From: Nitrospirota bacterium
GTDB taxonomy: Bacteria > Nitrospirota > Thermodesulfovibrionia > Thermodesulfovibrionales > JdFR-88
DNA length: 18,169 nucleotides
Assembly: GCA_021812785.1 (NCBI GenBank)
Contig: JAKAMR010000059.1
Location: forward strand, 1-18,169
Reading direction: 5' to 3'
The translations under genes and the position numbers were made by a program. Shown in pieces: positions 7,707 to 16,065 of this stretch. Positions within the stretch are counted from its first letter, which is position 1, and each line of letters begins with the position of its first letter. Below the pieces are notes generated by a model that saw nothing but the letters and a program-made list of their open reading frames with translations, made no database searches and was not told the origin of the DNA.

Positions 7707-8957
7707 CTAGCTAACCCTCTCCACATCGGCGCCAAGAGCCCGGAGTTTTGTCTCCATGTGCTCATAGCCCCTGTCCAGGTGGTATATCCTGTGCACCAGG
7801 CTTTCGCCTTTGGCCGCAAGCGCCGCAAGCACCAGAGATGCGCTTGCCCGCAGGTCGGTCGCCATGACCTCCGCCCCCTTAAGCTCAGGCACGCCCTTTA
7901 CATTCGCAAGGCCGCCCTGCAGTTCTATCTCCGCGCCCATCCTTTTAAGCTCGGAGGCGTGCATGAAGCGGTTCTCGAACACCGTCTCGTTAATGGTGCT
8001 GGTGCCCCTGGCCACGCACATGAGCGCCATAAACTGCGCCTGCACGTCCGTGGGGAAGCCGGGATAAGGCATGGTGGTTATGTTTACGGACTCCGGCCTT
8101 CCGGCGCCCTGCACCTTAAGCCCGCCCGAACTCTTTTTTACCTGGGCCCCGGTTTCGCGCAGCTTTATTGAAACGGCGTCAAGGTGCTCCGGGAGCACAT
8201 TTTTAATCAATATGTCGCCGCCGGTTATGGCCGCGCCCACCGCAAAGGTGGCCGCCTCTATCCGGTCTGGTATCACGTTATGGCTGTATGGCTTAAGCTC
8301 ATCCACTCCTTCTATCTCTATCAGGCTGCCGCCCGCGCCCTCTATCTTTGCCCCCATCGAAGAAAGCGTATCGGCCAGGTCCAGAATCTCCGGCTCCCGT
8401 GCGGCGTTTTCCAGAACGGTCACCCCTTTTGCCAGCGCCGCGGCCATCATGAGGTTTTCGGTGCCCGTCACGGTCGGCACGTCAAAATATATGGAAGCCC
8501 CCTTAAGCCTTTTTGCCTTCAGGAGCACGTAGCCGCCCTCAAGCTCCACGGTTGCGCCCATCTTCTCAAGTCCGGCAAGATGCATGTTTATGGGCCTCGC
8601 CCCTATCGCGCACCCGCCCGGCAGAGAGACCTTGGCCCTTCCGTGCCTGGCCGCAAGCGGCCCAAGCACAAGGACGGAGGCGCGCATCGTCTTCACAAGC
8701 TCATACAGTGCAACGGGGTTTTTAAGCTTGGCCGTGTCTATTTCCGTGCGCGCGCCCTCGAAGGAAAAAGCCGCGCCCATATCGGCCAGGAGCGCGCCCA
8801 TCGTATTGACGTCCCTCAGGGCCGGAACTCCGTGCAGAACGCTTTTGCCGTCGGCCAGAATGGCGGCCGCCATGATGGGAAGGCTCGCGTTCTTTGAGCC
8901 GCTTATCGTGACAGTCCCCTTAAGGGGTTTTCCGCCTTTTATACGCAGTTTTTCCAT
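7707..8957 (-). CDS. murA: MurA, UDP-N-acetylglucosamine 1-carboxyvinyltransferase
   Basis: MurA transfers enolpyruvate from PEP to UDP-GlcNAc, the first committed step of peptidoglycan synthesis in the cytoplasm. At 416 residues it matches the family. Diagnostic segments are [14 protein letters not shown] near the N-terminus (Lys22, Asn23), [11 protein letters not shown] at about 91-101, and the catalytic loop [12 protein letters not shown] with Cys116. This Cys, not Asp, is present, which predicts fosfomycin sensitivity. The product-side loop [14 protein letters not shown] is intact. I chose the ATG at 8957 over an upstream in-frame start at 9017 because the family begins MEKLRIKGG and the extension has unrelated composition. 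The start codon and the short AAGG Shine-Dalgarno sit inside a perfect 7-bp inverted repeat (8957-8973). It is the first gene of the minus-strand run and is followed by uvrC. Confidence 0.98.
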   Translation of the reverse strand: MEKLRIKGGKPLKGTVTISGSKNASLPIMAAAILADGKSVLHGVPALRDVNTMGALLADMGAAFSFEGARTEIDTAKLKNPVALYELVKTMRASVLVLGPLAARHGRAKVSLPGGCAIGARPINMHLAGLEKMGATVELEGGYVLLKAKRLKGASIYFDVPTVTGTENLMMAAALAKGVTVLENAAREPEILDLADTLSSMGAKIEGAGGSLIEIEGVDELKPYSHNVIPDRIEAATFAVGAAITGGDILIKNVLPEHLDAVSIKLRETGAQVKKSSGGLKVQGAGRPESVNITTMPYPGFPTDVQAQFMALMCVARGTSTINETVFENRFMHASELKRMGAEIELQGGLANVKGVPELKGAEVMATDLRASASLVLAALAAKGESLVHRIYHLDRGYEHMETKLRALGADVERVS

Positions 8958-8973
8958 TATCCTTTTAGGATAA
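8957..8973 (-). promoter_or_regulatory. Inverted repeat over the murA start codon
   Basis: TTATCCT and AGGATAA face each other across a 3-nt centre. On the murA strand one arm contains the Shine-Dalgarno-like AAGG and reaches the A of the ATG. As RNA this would be a small AU-rich hairpin hiding the initiation site; as DNA it could be an operator. Neither is established for murA. Confidence 0.35.
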
Positions 8974-9111
8974 CATATCAGGTTTTCTCCGCGGTGGCAC
9001 AGGGGGTAATCTTCCAACCCGCAAAGGCATTTCAGCGAAAAAAGGTAAGAACTGCGTTTTGCCAGTCAAGTCAGTGGCGAAAATGCCCTTCTGGTCAAAA
9101 GCACCGCCTCT

Positions 9112-9142
9112 TTTACACCGCAGCTTTTAAATCTGTTATAAT
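9112..9142 (+). promoter_or_regulatory. Sigma-70-type promoter for the restriction-modification pair
   Basis: A perfect TATAAT lies at 9137-9142. TTTACA at 9112-9117 matches the -35 consensus at five of six bases, with a slightly long 19-nt spacer. Transcription would begin near 9149, leaving a leader of about 90 nt before the endonuclease gene. Confidence 0.5.
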
Positions 9143-9238
9143 GCCGCAAAGTCCGCTGTAGCTTGGGAGCAGAGCAAATACGTCCCTGAATCGTGCCTGG
9201 AAAATGGCTGAATTTTAGAAGAGGGCTGGAATCTGTCA

Positions 9239-9967
9239 ATGTTTGGAAAAATTACAAAAAAAGGATTTCAGGTCCTCACGCTTCACCATGCTGAAGCCAT
9301 TCTCAACTATGACATGAGCGAGGCCGTCGATGAACTCGAAGCTGTTTTAGATGCCATTGTCATTCCGGTTGAGGAATTAGTTCGGGGTGGCGGCGGCGAA
9401 GGCCAATTGACTCAGCGAATACGTAAGGCCCTATCTGAAACCTATGGCTGGAAAAAACATAATTTTGAGATTAAAAAAATTGTTGATGGCGAAGAGAAAG
9501 AATCAATTTCTCATGAAATTGATCATGTAAAGTTTTTTCCCAAAGGGACATTTGCACTTGAGATTGAATGGAACAACAAGGACCCTTTTTATGACAGAGA
9601 CCTTGAAAATTTCAAACGGTTGCATGCCGACGGCGTAATTTCCGTGGGCGCTATTATTACCCGTGGCCAGTCACTGCAGGACAGCATGCGGGAGATCATT
9701 GAAAATTTTGCGGTCAGGCAGAATATTGACAGCATTGACAAGCTTTCAAAATTCTACTTGCCTACACCTCGGCAGCAAAAATTGTACGGGGCGGAGGCGA
9801 AATCAAGAGGTTCTTTCCAAAAGGGATGGGCTCATGCTTTTGTGGCAGATAAATTTGGCGAGGCGACAACTCACTGGCGTAAACTTGAAGATCGTGTTAA
9901 ACGCGGTGTCGGCAATCCTTGTCCTTTATTATTAATAGGACTGCCAAAGGGAATTGTGAGCGAGTAA
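9239..9967 (+). CDS. Type II restriction endonuclease, BglII/BamHI-like
   Basis: A 242-residue protein I assign to the BglII/BstYI branch of PD-(D/E)XK endonucleases, which cleave short palindromes around GATC. The active site is visible as EIDHVK (Asp95), then ALEIEWNNKD with Glu108 and Glu110. The ExE arrangement is the BamHI type (Asp94, Glu111, Glu113); BglII itself has Gln at the last position. DPFYDRDLENFKRLHADGVISVGAIITRG after the active site is the conserved continuation. The methyltransferase gene follows after only 17 nt, which supports the restriction role. Composition is clearly AT-richer than murA or glgP, with AAA and ATT codons common, so recent acquisition is likely. The Shine-Dalgarno is poor (AGAGGG about 14 nt from the ATG), consistent with low endonuclease expression. 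Exact target unknown; an RGATCY-type site is my guess. Confidence 0.85.
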   Translation: MFGKITKKGFQVLTLHHAEAILNYDMSEAVDELEAVLDAIVIPVEELVRGGGGEGQLTQRIRKALSETYGWKKHNFEIKKIVDGEEKESISHEIDHVKFFPKGTFALEIEWNNKDPFYDRDLENFKRLHADGVISVGAIITRGQSLQDSMREIIENFAVRQNIDSIDKLSKFYLPTPRQQKLYGAEAKSRGSFQKGWAHAFVADKFGEATTHWRKLEDRVKRGVGNPCPLLLIGLPKGIVSE

Positions 9968-9984
9968 CGGAGGATTATTTTGCA

Positions 9985-10674
9985 ATGATCAAAGTGCTTA
10001 ACATTACACAGATTAATCCCTCGGAAGATTTAATTTCAAAAGCGCGGGGACCATACTCTACAATTCTTGCCGATCCCCCCTGGCAGTTCCAAAACCGGAC
10101 CGGGAAGATGGCTCCGGAACATAAACGGTTGCTTCGCTATCCAACCATGGAACTCAAAGAAATAATCGAAATGCCGGTCCCTAAGCTCTCGGCCGCAAAA
10201 TCGCATCTTTACCTATGGGTTCCAAACGCACTGCTGCAAGAGGGCCTGAGGGTAATGGAAGCATGGGGTTTTACTTATAAGTCCAACTTAATTTGGTATA
10301 AAATTCGCAAAGATGGAGGGCCAGACGGACGGGGCGTAGGATTCTATTTCCGAAATGTTACGGAAGTTATCCTTTTTGGGGTTCGCGGAAGCATGAGGAC
10401 ACTGCAGCCAGGTAGAACCCAGGTTAATTTGCTTTCCAGCCGGAAGCGTGAACATTCCCGAAAGCCGGATGAGATTTATGATCTCATCGAGGCTTGTTCC
10501 CCTGGGCCTTATTTGGAACTTTTTGCCCGATTCCCGAGGAAAGGTTGGGATCAATGGGGTAATGAGAATGTGGAGGAAAACTCTTTTCACGGTGTTGCAA
10601 AACGCAAAGCGCATATTGAGCCGCAAATGCGTCTTCTGGAAAGTCCAAAAGGCTATAGAGGGAAAGTAAAATAA
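9985..10674 (+). CDS. MT-A70-family DNA N6-adenine methyltransferase
   Basis: A 229-residue adenine methyltransferase that presumably protects the host site from the adjacent endonuclease by making N6-methyladenine with SAM. The catalytic motif IV is DPPW at 30-33 (STILADPPWQF). It is followed by LYLWVPNALLQ, GFTYKSNLIWYK, NVTEVILFGVRG and the C-terminal HSRKPDEIYDLIE...YLELFARFPRKGWDQWGNE, a layout typical of the MT-A70 family, which includes the prokaryotic enzyme M.MunI. I chose the ATG at 9985, with GGAGG 11 nt upstream, over an earlier in-frame ATG at 9919 that would overlap the endonuclease by 49 nt and add unrelated residues. It is AT-rich like its partner. DNA rather than RNA as substrate is inferred from the context. 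Confidence 0.9.
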   Translation: MIKVLNITQINPSEDLISKARGPYSTILADPPWQFQNRTGKMAPEHKRLLRYPTMELKEIIEMPVPKLSAAKSHLYLWVPNALLQEGLRVMEAWGFTYKSNLIWYKIRKDGGPDGRGVGFYFRNVTEVILFGVRGSMRTLQPGRTQVNLLSSRKREHSRKPDEIYDLIEACSPGPYLELFARFPRKGWDQWGNENVEENSFHGVAKRKAHIEPQMRLLESPKGYRGKVK

Positions 10675-10692
10675 ATTGCGTTGATTTCCTGT

Positions 10693-10718
10693 AGCTCTTG
10701 TGGGGCCCCATCTGAGCT
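10693..10718. repeat. 26-bp interrupted palindrome
   Basis: TGGGGCCCCA (10701-10710) is a perfect palindrome. It is flanked symmetrically by AGCTC (10693-10697) and GAGCT (10714-10718), with three unpaired bases on each side. It lies 19 nt after the methyltransferase stop. No T run follows at once, so a classic terminator is doubtful; a dimer-binding operator or a cassette boundary are alternatives. Confidence 0.55.
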
Positions 10719-10815
10719 GTCACTATGATAACGCTGCGTCGCTTTAAATCCGCTTCCCGCATTTTTTCAGTGTGTCCCCTATAAATTTTTTGGCCCCCAT
10801 CGAAAATTTCTGATT

Positions 10816-10821
10816 TATAAT
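10816..10821 (+). promoter_or_regulatory. Candidate -10 box for the glgP-xfp-ackA operon
   Basis: TATAAT matches the sigma-70 -10 consensus at all six bases, 63 nt before the glgP start. No good -35 box stands 16-18 nt upstream; TTGGCC at 10790-10795 is 20 nt away. An activator-dependent promoter is possible. Confidence 0.4.
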
Positions 10822-10884
10822 GGAAGTGGTTGGCTCCTTTTTAGTGTGTGGTTGGCATTGAAGGCCTTTTTGAAGGAGGATCAG

Positions 10885-13575
10885 ATGCGGAAGCCGGACA
10901 AAGGGAGCAAAAAAGAAAAAGGACAAAGGGAAGCTCTTTCTCTTCCCCCTGAAGCTTACGAGCCCAGGCAGGCGGAGGGTTTCGATTCCCTGGCCCAGCT
11001 TGCCCTGGACATGCGCTGGTCCTTTAACCATTCCGATTACGAGGTATGGAGAAAGATAGACCCGGTGCTCTGGGACCTCACCGGGAACCCCTGGGTCATA
11101 CTGCAGACAGCCTCCAGGCAGCGGCTGGAAAGCGTGCTGTCGGACCCCGCCTTCCGCAGGAAGATAGATCACCGTTTAAAGGCAAGGCGAAAAGCGCTGG
11201 AAACCGGGGCGACATGGTTTGAGCGGGCGCATCCGCGCTCCCCGCTGACTTCTGTTGCCTATTTCAGCATGGAGTTCATGTTGAGCGAGGCGCTGCCCAT
11301 ATATTCAGGAGGACTGGGAAACGTTGCCGGCGACCAGTTGAAGGCGGCAAGCGACCTGGGCGTGCCGGTGGTGGGCATCGGGCTTCTTTACCAGCAGGGC
11401 TATTTCCGGCAGGTGATAGACAAAAGCGGGGCGCAGCAGGCCTTCTATCCATATAATGACCCAAGCCAACTGCCCATCACGCCGCTGCGCGAGCCCAACG
11501 GGGAATGGCTCCGGCTGAAGCTGGCTTTCCCGGGTTGCCTGGTATGGCTGCGCACCTGGCAGGTGCAGGTGGGCAGGGTCAGGCTTTACCTGATGGACAG
11601 CAACGACCCGGCTAATTTCCCGCCCCACAGGGGCATCACGGGTGAGCTTTACGCGGGAGGCCCGGAACAGCGCCTTATGCAGGAGATGGTGCTAGGTATG
11701 GCGGGATGGCGGCTCATGGAGAAATTGGGCATCAAACCAGAGGTCTGCCACCTGAACGAGGGGCATGCGGCCTTTGCGGTGCTGGAGAGGGCGCGGTCCT
11801 TCATGAAGCAGACGGGGCTGCCTTTCGATGCCGCCCTGGCCTGCACCCGCGCAGGCAATGTCTTCACCACCCACACGCCAGTGGCCGCCGGGTTTGACAG
11901 GTTCCATCCATCCCTCATCGAGCAATACCTGGGAGGCTATGCCACAAACAGGCTTGGCATCCCGGTCAAGGAGCTGCTGGCCCTAGGCCGCGAGAACCCG
12001 GAAGACAGCGGAGAATTTTTCAATATGGCCTATCTTGCCGTGCGGGGCAGCCGCGCGGTTGGCGGAGTGAGCAGGCTTCACGGAGAGGTGAGCAGGCGCA
12101 TCTTCCAGCCCCTTTTCCCGCGCTGGCCGCAGGAAGAGGTGCCGGTCGGGTCCGTCACCAACGGGGTGCACATGCCCACCTGGGATTCGGCGGAGGCCGA
12201 CGAGTTGTGGACCAGGACATGCGGGAAAAAACGCTGGGAGGGAGAGCCGGAGATTCTCGAACAGAAGATGAGCCGTGTCTCCGATGCCAGCCTGTGGGAG
12301 TTCCGTAATGCCTCCCGGCTGTCCCTGATAAAATACCTTCGCCAGCGCCTGATACAGCAGCTTGCCGTCTCCGGCGCAAAACCGGAGGAGGTTGAAACCG
12401 CGAAAAGCTTCTTTGACCCCGGCATATTGACGATCGGCTTTGCCCGCCGCTTTGCCGCCTATAAAAGGCCTACCCTCCTGCTTGAAGATCAAGAGCGGCT
12501 GCTGCGCCTGCTGAATGGGCCCGGCAGGCCGGTGCAGCTAATTGTAGCGGGAAAAGCGCATCCGGCTGACGGACAGGGGCAGGACATGATACGGCAGTGG
12601 ACGCAGTTCGTCCAAAGACCGGATGCTGCAGGGCGTGCCGTTTTCTTAAGCGACTATGACATGATGCTGACCGCCCGCCTGGTGCAGGGCGTGGATGTAT
12701 GGATAAATACCCCCAGGCGTCCGTGGGAGGCCTGCGGCACAAGCGGAATGAAGGTGCTTGTCAACGGCGGGCTAAATCTCTCGGAGCTGGACGGCTGGTG
12801 GGCGGAGGCCTATGCGCCTGAGGCCGGCTGGGCCGTTGGTGACGGAAAAGAACACGACGCAGACCCGGCATGGGACGCCGCGGAGGCGGTTGCCCTCTAT
12901 GAGCTTCTGGAGCAGAAGGTGGTCCCGTGTTTTTATACCCGTGAAAAAGGAAAAAACATCCCCGTGGAATGGGTGTCCATGATGAGGGAGAGCATGGCCA
13001 GGCTCACTACCCGTTTTTCTGCCGACCGCGCGGTTGCCGAATATGCCGGAAAATATTATGTCCCCGCAGCCGGGGCTTATGAAGAGCGGGCCCAGGGGAA
13101 GGGTGCGCCGTCGGCCGGGGTGGCCGAAAGGCTCCGTCTCCTGAAGGAAGGCTGGCCAAAACTCCGCTTCGGAGGGCTGGAAGTAAGGACGGAGGCTGAG
13201 GGCGAAGATAAAGGCAAAAAAGAAAAAGAAAAACAAAAATATGTATTTGAGGTCCGGGTTTTCACGGGGGGATTGGACCCCGGACTGATCAGGGTGGAGC
13301 TTTATGCCGAAGGAATTAATGGCGGCGCAGAAACTCGCCATAAGATGGAGCGCCGGAAGACGGGAGAGAAAGCGCCGCTGATCCGCTCAGGAGAGATGCG
13401 CGAAGCGCTTCCGGCCGGGGAGGGCAACGGACCTTTTTATACGTACACCGCGCAGGTGCCCGCGAAACGTCCCGCAGCAGACTACACCGCGCGCATAATT
13501 CCCGAAGAAAGCGCAAATGGAGAAATAACCATCGCGGTGCCCCTTGAGGCGCCCTATATCCTGTGGCAAAGATGA
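10885..13575 (+). CDS. glgP: Alpha-glucan (glycogen) phosphorylase
   Basis: This enzyme releases glucose-1-phosphate from the non-reducing ends of alpha-1,4-glucans using phosphate and PLP. At 896 residues it belongs to the bacterial/archaeal alpha-glucan phosphorylase branch, with an N-terminal DUF3417-type helical domain (about 33-115: LAQLALDMRWSFNHSDYEVW) instead of the E. coli layout. The catalytic core starts at SVAYFSMEFMLSEALPIYSGGLG (123-145). The PLP lysine is Lys623 in ACGTSGMKVLVNGG. TIGFARRFAAYKRPTLL is also typical. The ATG at 10885 has AAGGAGG 5 nt upstream, so I prefer it to a GTG at 10846. Residues about 774-786 are a Lys/Glu-rich stretch from an A-run DNA tract; a beta-rich C-terminal domain follows. 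It heads an apparent operon with xfp (57 nt gap) and ackA. Cytoplasmic glycogen or maltodextrin use is inferred. Confidence 0.95.
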   Translation: MRKPDKGSKKEKGQREALSLPPEAYEPRQAEGFDSLAQLALDMRWSFNHSDYEVWRKIDPVLWDLTGNPWVILQTASRQRLESVLSDPAFRRKIDHRLKARRKALETGATWFERAHPRSPLTSVAYFSMEFMLSEALPIYSGGLGNVAGDQLKAASDLGVPVVGIGLLYQQGYFRQVIDKSGAQQAFYPYNDPSQLPITPLREPNGEWLRLKLAFPGCLVWLRTWQVQVGRVRLYLMDSNDPANFPPHRGITGELYAGGPEQRLMQEMVLGMAGWRLMEKLGIKPEVCHLNEGHAAFAVLERARSFMKQTGLPFDAALACTRAGNVFTTHTPVAAGFDRFHPSLIEQYLGGYATNRLGIPVKELLALGRENPEDSGEFFNMAYLAVRGSRAVGGVSRLHGEVSRRIFQPLFPRWPQEEVPVGSVTNGVHMPTWDSAEADELWTRTCGKKRWEGEPEILEQKMSRVSDASLWEFRNASRLSLIKYLRQRLIQQLAVSGAKPEEVETAKSFFDPGILTIGFARRFAAYKRPTLLLEDQERLLRLLNGPGRPVQLIVAGKAHPADGQGQDMIRQWTQFVQRPDAAGRAVFLSDYDMMLTARLVQGVDVWINTPRRPWEACGTSGMKVLVNGGLNLSELDGWWAEAYAPEAGWAVGDGKEHDADPAWDAAEAVALYELLEQKVVPCFYTREKGKNIPVEWVSMMRESMARLTTRFSADRAVAEYAGKYYVPAAGAYEERAQGKGAPSAGVAERLRLLKEGWPKLRFGGLEVRTEAEGEDKGKKEKEKQKYVFEVRVFTGGLDPGLIRVELYAEGINGGAETRHKMERRKTGEKAPLIRSGEMREALPAGEGNGPFYTYTAQVPAKRPAADYTARIIPEESANGEITIAVPLEAPYILWQR
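10896..10930 (+). repeat. Direct repeat with A-run centre in the glgP N-terminus
   Basis: GGACAAAGGG occurs at 10896-10905 and 10921-10930, separated by A runs broken by G and C. It encodes part of the Lys-rich extreme N-terminus of GlgP, before the conserved domain begins. Confidence 0.4.
13211..13240 (+). repeat. In-frame A-run tract in glgP
   Basis: Thirty bases made almost only of A runs separated by single G or C bases encode KGKKEKEKQK and nearby residues (about 776-785). The tract lies between the catalytic core and the C-terminal beta domain, where insertions are likely tolerated. Surrounding codons end mostly in G or C, so the break in composition is sharp. Confidence 0.6.
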
Positions 13576-13632
13576 AATAAAGCGGAAAAAATAAAAATCC
13601 GGTTTTTTTCGGAAAAGGAGGGTTTAATTTAC

Positions 13633-16065
13633 ATGAAAGTCCTCAACCAGACAGAAAAAGGAAAAGCAGAAAAGGAAATAAAAAAACTCTCAGGGGAAGA
13701 GCTTGGCCTGATGAACGCTTACTGGCGCGCGGCCAATTATCTGTCCGTTGGCCAGATATACCTGTATGACAACCCCCTTTTGAAGGAGCCATTGTCCCTG
13801 AAGCATGTAAAGCCAAGGCTCCTTGGCCACTGGGGGACGACGCCCGGCCTCAACTTCATATATGTCCATTTGAACCGCGTGATAAAGGCCAGGGACCTGA
13901 ACGTCATCTACATTTGCGGGCCGGGGCACGGCGGGCCCGGCATGGTTGCGAACACTTATCTGGAGGGCACCTACAGCGAACTGTATACGGAGATATCCCA
14001 GGACGAGGCGGGCATGAAAAAACTCTTCAAGCAGTTTTCGTTCCCCGGCGGCATACCCAGCCATGACGCCCCGGAAACGCCCGGCTCCATCCACGAAGGA
14101 GGAGAACTGGGGTACTCTCTCTCCCATGCCTATGGCGCGGTATTTGACAATCCCGGCCTCATAGCGGCCTGCGTGGTGGGCGACGGCGAGGCGGAGACAG
14201 GCCCGCTTGCGACAGCCTGGCACTCGAACAAGTTTTTAAACCCCGCAACCGACGGCGCGGTGCTGCCCATCCTGCATTTAAACGGCTACAAGATAGCCAA
14301 TCCCACCGTGCTGGCCCGTATCAGCCACGAGGAGCTGGAAAACCTGTTCAAGGGTTACGGGTACAAACCCCATTTTGTCGAAGGCTCCGATCCGGAGACT
14401 ATGCACGCGCTGATGGCCGGAACGCTGGATAAGGTCCTTGACGAGATAAAGGAGATACAGGATGAGGCACGGGAGGCAAAGCAAAAACAAAAAGGGCAAA
14501 GAGGTAAAAATCCGCGCTGGCCGATGATCGTTATGAGGACGCCAAAGGGCTGGACCGGCCCCAAAGAGGTAGACGGCCTGAAGACCGAGGGTTTCTGGCG
14601 GTCGCACCAGGTTCCGGTAACCGACTTGCAGACAAAACCCGGCCATCTGAGGATACTCGAGGACTGGATGAGGAGCTACAGGCCAGAGGAGCTTTTTGAT
14701 GAGAAAGGCAAGCTGAAAGCGGAGCTTGCGGCGCTTGCCCCGAAAGGGACCAGGCGCATGGGGGCCAATCCGCATGCAAACGGCGGGCTGCTGCTTAAGG
14801 ACCTGCGGATGCCCGATTTCAGGGACTATGCCGTCAGCGTCCCAGGGCCGGGCCAGTCTGTTGCCGAGGCCACACGGGTGATGGGCCGTTTTTTGCGGGA
14901 CATAATGCGCATGAACAAGGAGGAGAGGAACTTCAGGGTGATGGGGCCTGACGAAACGGCCTCAAACAGGCTGGATGCGTTATTTGAGGCCACTGGCCGC
15001 TCCTGGATGGCGGAGATCCTTCCCGAAGACGAGCACCTCTCCCCGGACGGAAAGGTAATGGAAATACTGAGTGAACACACATGCCAAGGCTGGCTTGAAG
15101 GGTATTTGCTGACGGGCCGCCACGGGCTTTTCTCCTGTTACGAGGCCTTTATTCACATCGTGGACTCCATGTTCAACCAGCATGCGAAATGGCTTAAGGT
15201 GGCGGCGAAAGAGATACCATGGAGGCGGCCGGTCGCGTCTCTGAACTATCTGCTTACATCCCATGTCTGGCGGCAGGACCACAACGGTTTTTCCCACCAG
15301 GACCCCGGGTTCATAGACCATGTTGTGAACAAGAAGGCGGAGGTTGTGCGGGTCTATTTTCCTCCGGACGCCAACACCCTGCTTTCCGTGACCGACCACT
15401 GCCTGAGGAGCCGCAACATGGTGAATGTCATCGTTGCGGGCAAACAACCCCAGCAGCAGTGGTTGGACATGGAGTCCGCCGTCCGGCACTGCACTGCGGG
15501 CATCGGCATCTGGGAGTGGGCAAGCAACGACAAGGGGCCGGGGCCGGATGTGGTCATGGCCTGCGCCGGGGACGTGCCCACGCTGGAAACGCTGGCGGCT
15601 GTGGAGCTGCTGCGCAGGTTCGCTCCCGAGCTTAAGGTGCGGGTCATAAACGTGGTGGACCTGATGACGCTCCAGCCAAGTGAGGAGCACCCGCACGGCC
15701 TTTCCGGTCGGGATTTCGACATCCTGTTCACAACGGACAAACCTGTGATATTTGCCTATCACGGCTACCCCTGGCTCATTCACCGGCTCACGTACCGCAG
15801 AACGAACCACAAAAACATCCATGTGCGCGGATACAAGGAGGAGGGCACAACGACTACGCCATTTGACATGGCGGTGAGAAACGACCTGGACCGCTTCCAC
15901 CTGGTATCCGACGTGATAGACCGCGTGCCCAAACTGGGGCATGCGGCGGCTTACGCAAAACAGGCCATACGAGACAAGCTCATCGAGCACAAGGAATACA
16001 TATCCAGGTACGGCGAGGACATGCCTGAGATAAGGGAATGGACTTGGACGGGAAATCAGTCCTAG
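13633..16065 (+). CDS. xfp: Phosphoketolase (xylulose-5-P/fructose-6-P)
   Basis: Xfp uses thiamine diphosphate to split xylulose-5-phosphate or fructose-6-phosphate with phosphate, giving acetyl-phosphate plus glyceraldehyde-3-phosphate or erythrose-4-phosphate. At 810 residues it matches the family. Key motifs are GHWGTTPG (His66), GPGHGGPG (96-103), GGIPSH (His144), the ThDP/Mg motif GDGEAETG (183-190), [10 protein letters not shown] (301-310) and [17 protein letters not shown] in the second half. A Lys/Gln-rich insert, [11 protein letters not shown], at about 282-292 comes from an A-run DNA tract just before the conserved [13 protein letters not shown]. The N-terminus is also Lys/Glu-rich ([10 protein letters not shown]). 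GGAGGG lies 11 nt before the ATG. It follows glgP and overlaps ackA by 28 nt, placing acetyl-phosphate production beside its consumer. Whether F6P or X5P is preferred cannot be told. Confidence 0.97.
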   Translation: MKVLNQTEKGKAEKEIKKLSGEELGLMNAYWRAANYLSVGQIYLYDNPLLKEPLSLKHVKPRLLGHWGTTPGLNFIYVHLNRVIKARDLNVIYICGPGHGGPGMVANTYLEGTYSELYTEISQDEAGMKKLFKQFSFPGGIPSHDAPETPGSIHEGGELGYSLSHAYGAVFDNPGLIAACVVGDGEAETGPLATAWHSNKFLNPATDGAVLPILHLNGYKIANPTVLARISHEELENLFKGYGYKPHFVEGSDPETMHALMAGTLDKVLDEIKEIQDEAREAKQKQKGQRGKNPRWPMIVMRTPKGWTGPKEVDGLKTEGFWRSHQVPVTDLQTKPGHLRILEDWMRSYRPEELFDEKGKLKAELAALAPKGTRRMGANPHANGGLLLKDLRMPDFRDYAVSVPGPGQSVAEATRVMGRFLRDIMRMNKEERNFRVMGPDETASNRLDALFEATGRSWMAEILPEDEHLSPDGKVMEILSEHTCQGWLEGYLLTGRHGLFSCYEAFIHIVDSMFNQHAKWLKVAAKEIPWRRPVASLNYLLTSHVWRQDHNGFSHQDPGFIDHVVNKKAEVVRVYFPPDANTLLSVTDHCLRSRNMVNVIVAGKQPQQQWLDMESAVRHCTAGIGIWEWASNDKGPGPDVVMACAGDVPTLETLAAVELLRRFAPELKVRVINVVDLMTLQPSEEHPHGLSGRDFDILFTTDKPVIFAYHGYPWLIHRLTYRRTNHKNIHVRGYKEEGTTTTPFDMAVRNDLDRFHLVSDVIDRVPKLGHAAAYAKQAIRDKLIEHKEYISRYGEDMPEIREWTWTGNQS
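14475..14510 (+). repeat. In-frame A-run tract in xfp
   Basis: A runs separated by single G or C bases (or short G runs) encode [12 protein letters not shown]. In other phosphoketolases I recall a short acidic or Asn/Gly loop here before the conserved RWPMIV motif, so this looks like replacement or insertion in a surface loop. Confidence 0.55.

Larger units (their letters stand above)
10675..10884. other. Spacer between methyltransferase and glgP
   Basis: This 210-nt gap marks the right edge of the AT-rich cassette. It contains a 26-bp interrupted palindrome (10693-10718), T-rich runs near 10765 and 10785, and a consensus -10 box at 10816. I see no gene in it. Confidence 0.5.

Noticed and set aside
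9205..9219. Four-codon frame (ATG GCT GAA TTT TAG) in the leader of the endonuclease gene
   Set aside because: Only a weak GGA two bases before the ATG; no regulatory pattern such as codon runs is visible.
13576..13632. CCG...CGG with a T run between glgP and xfp as a terminator
   Set aside because: The stem is only three pairs and the T run is in the loop, not after the stem; the genes look co-transcribed.
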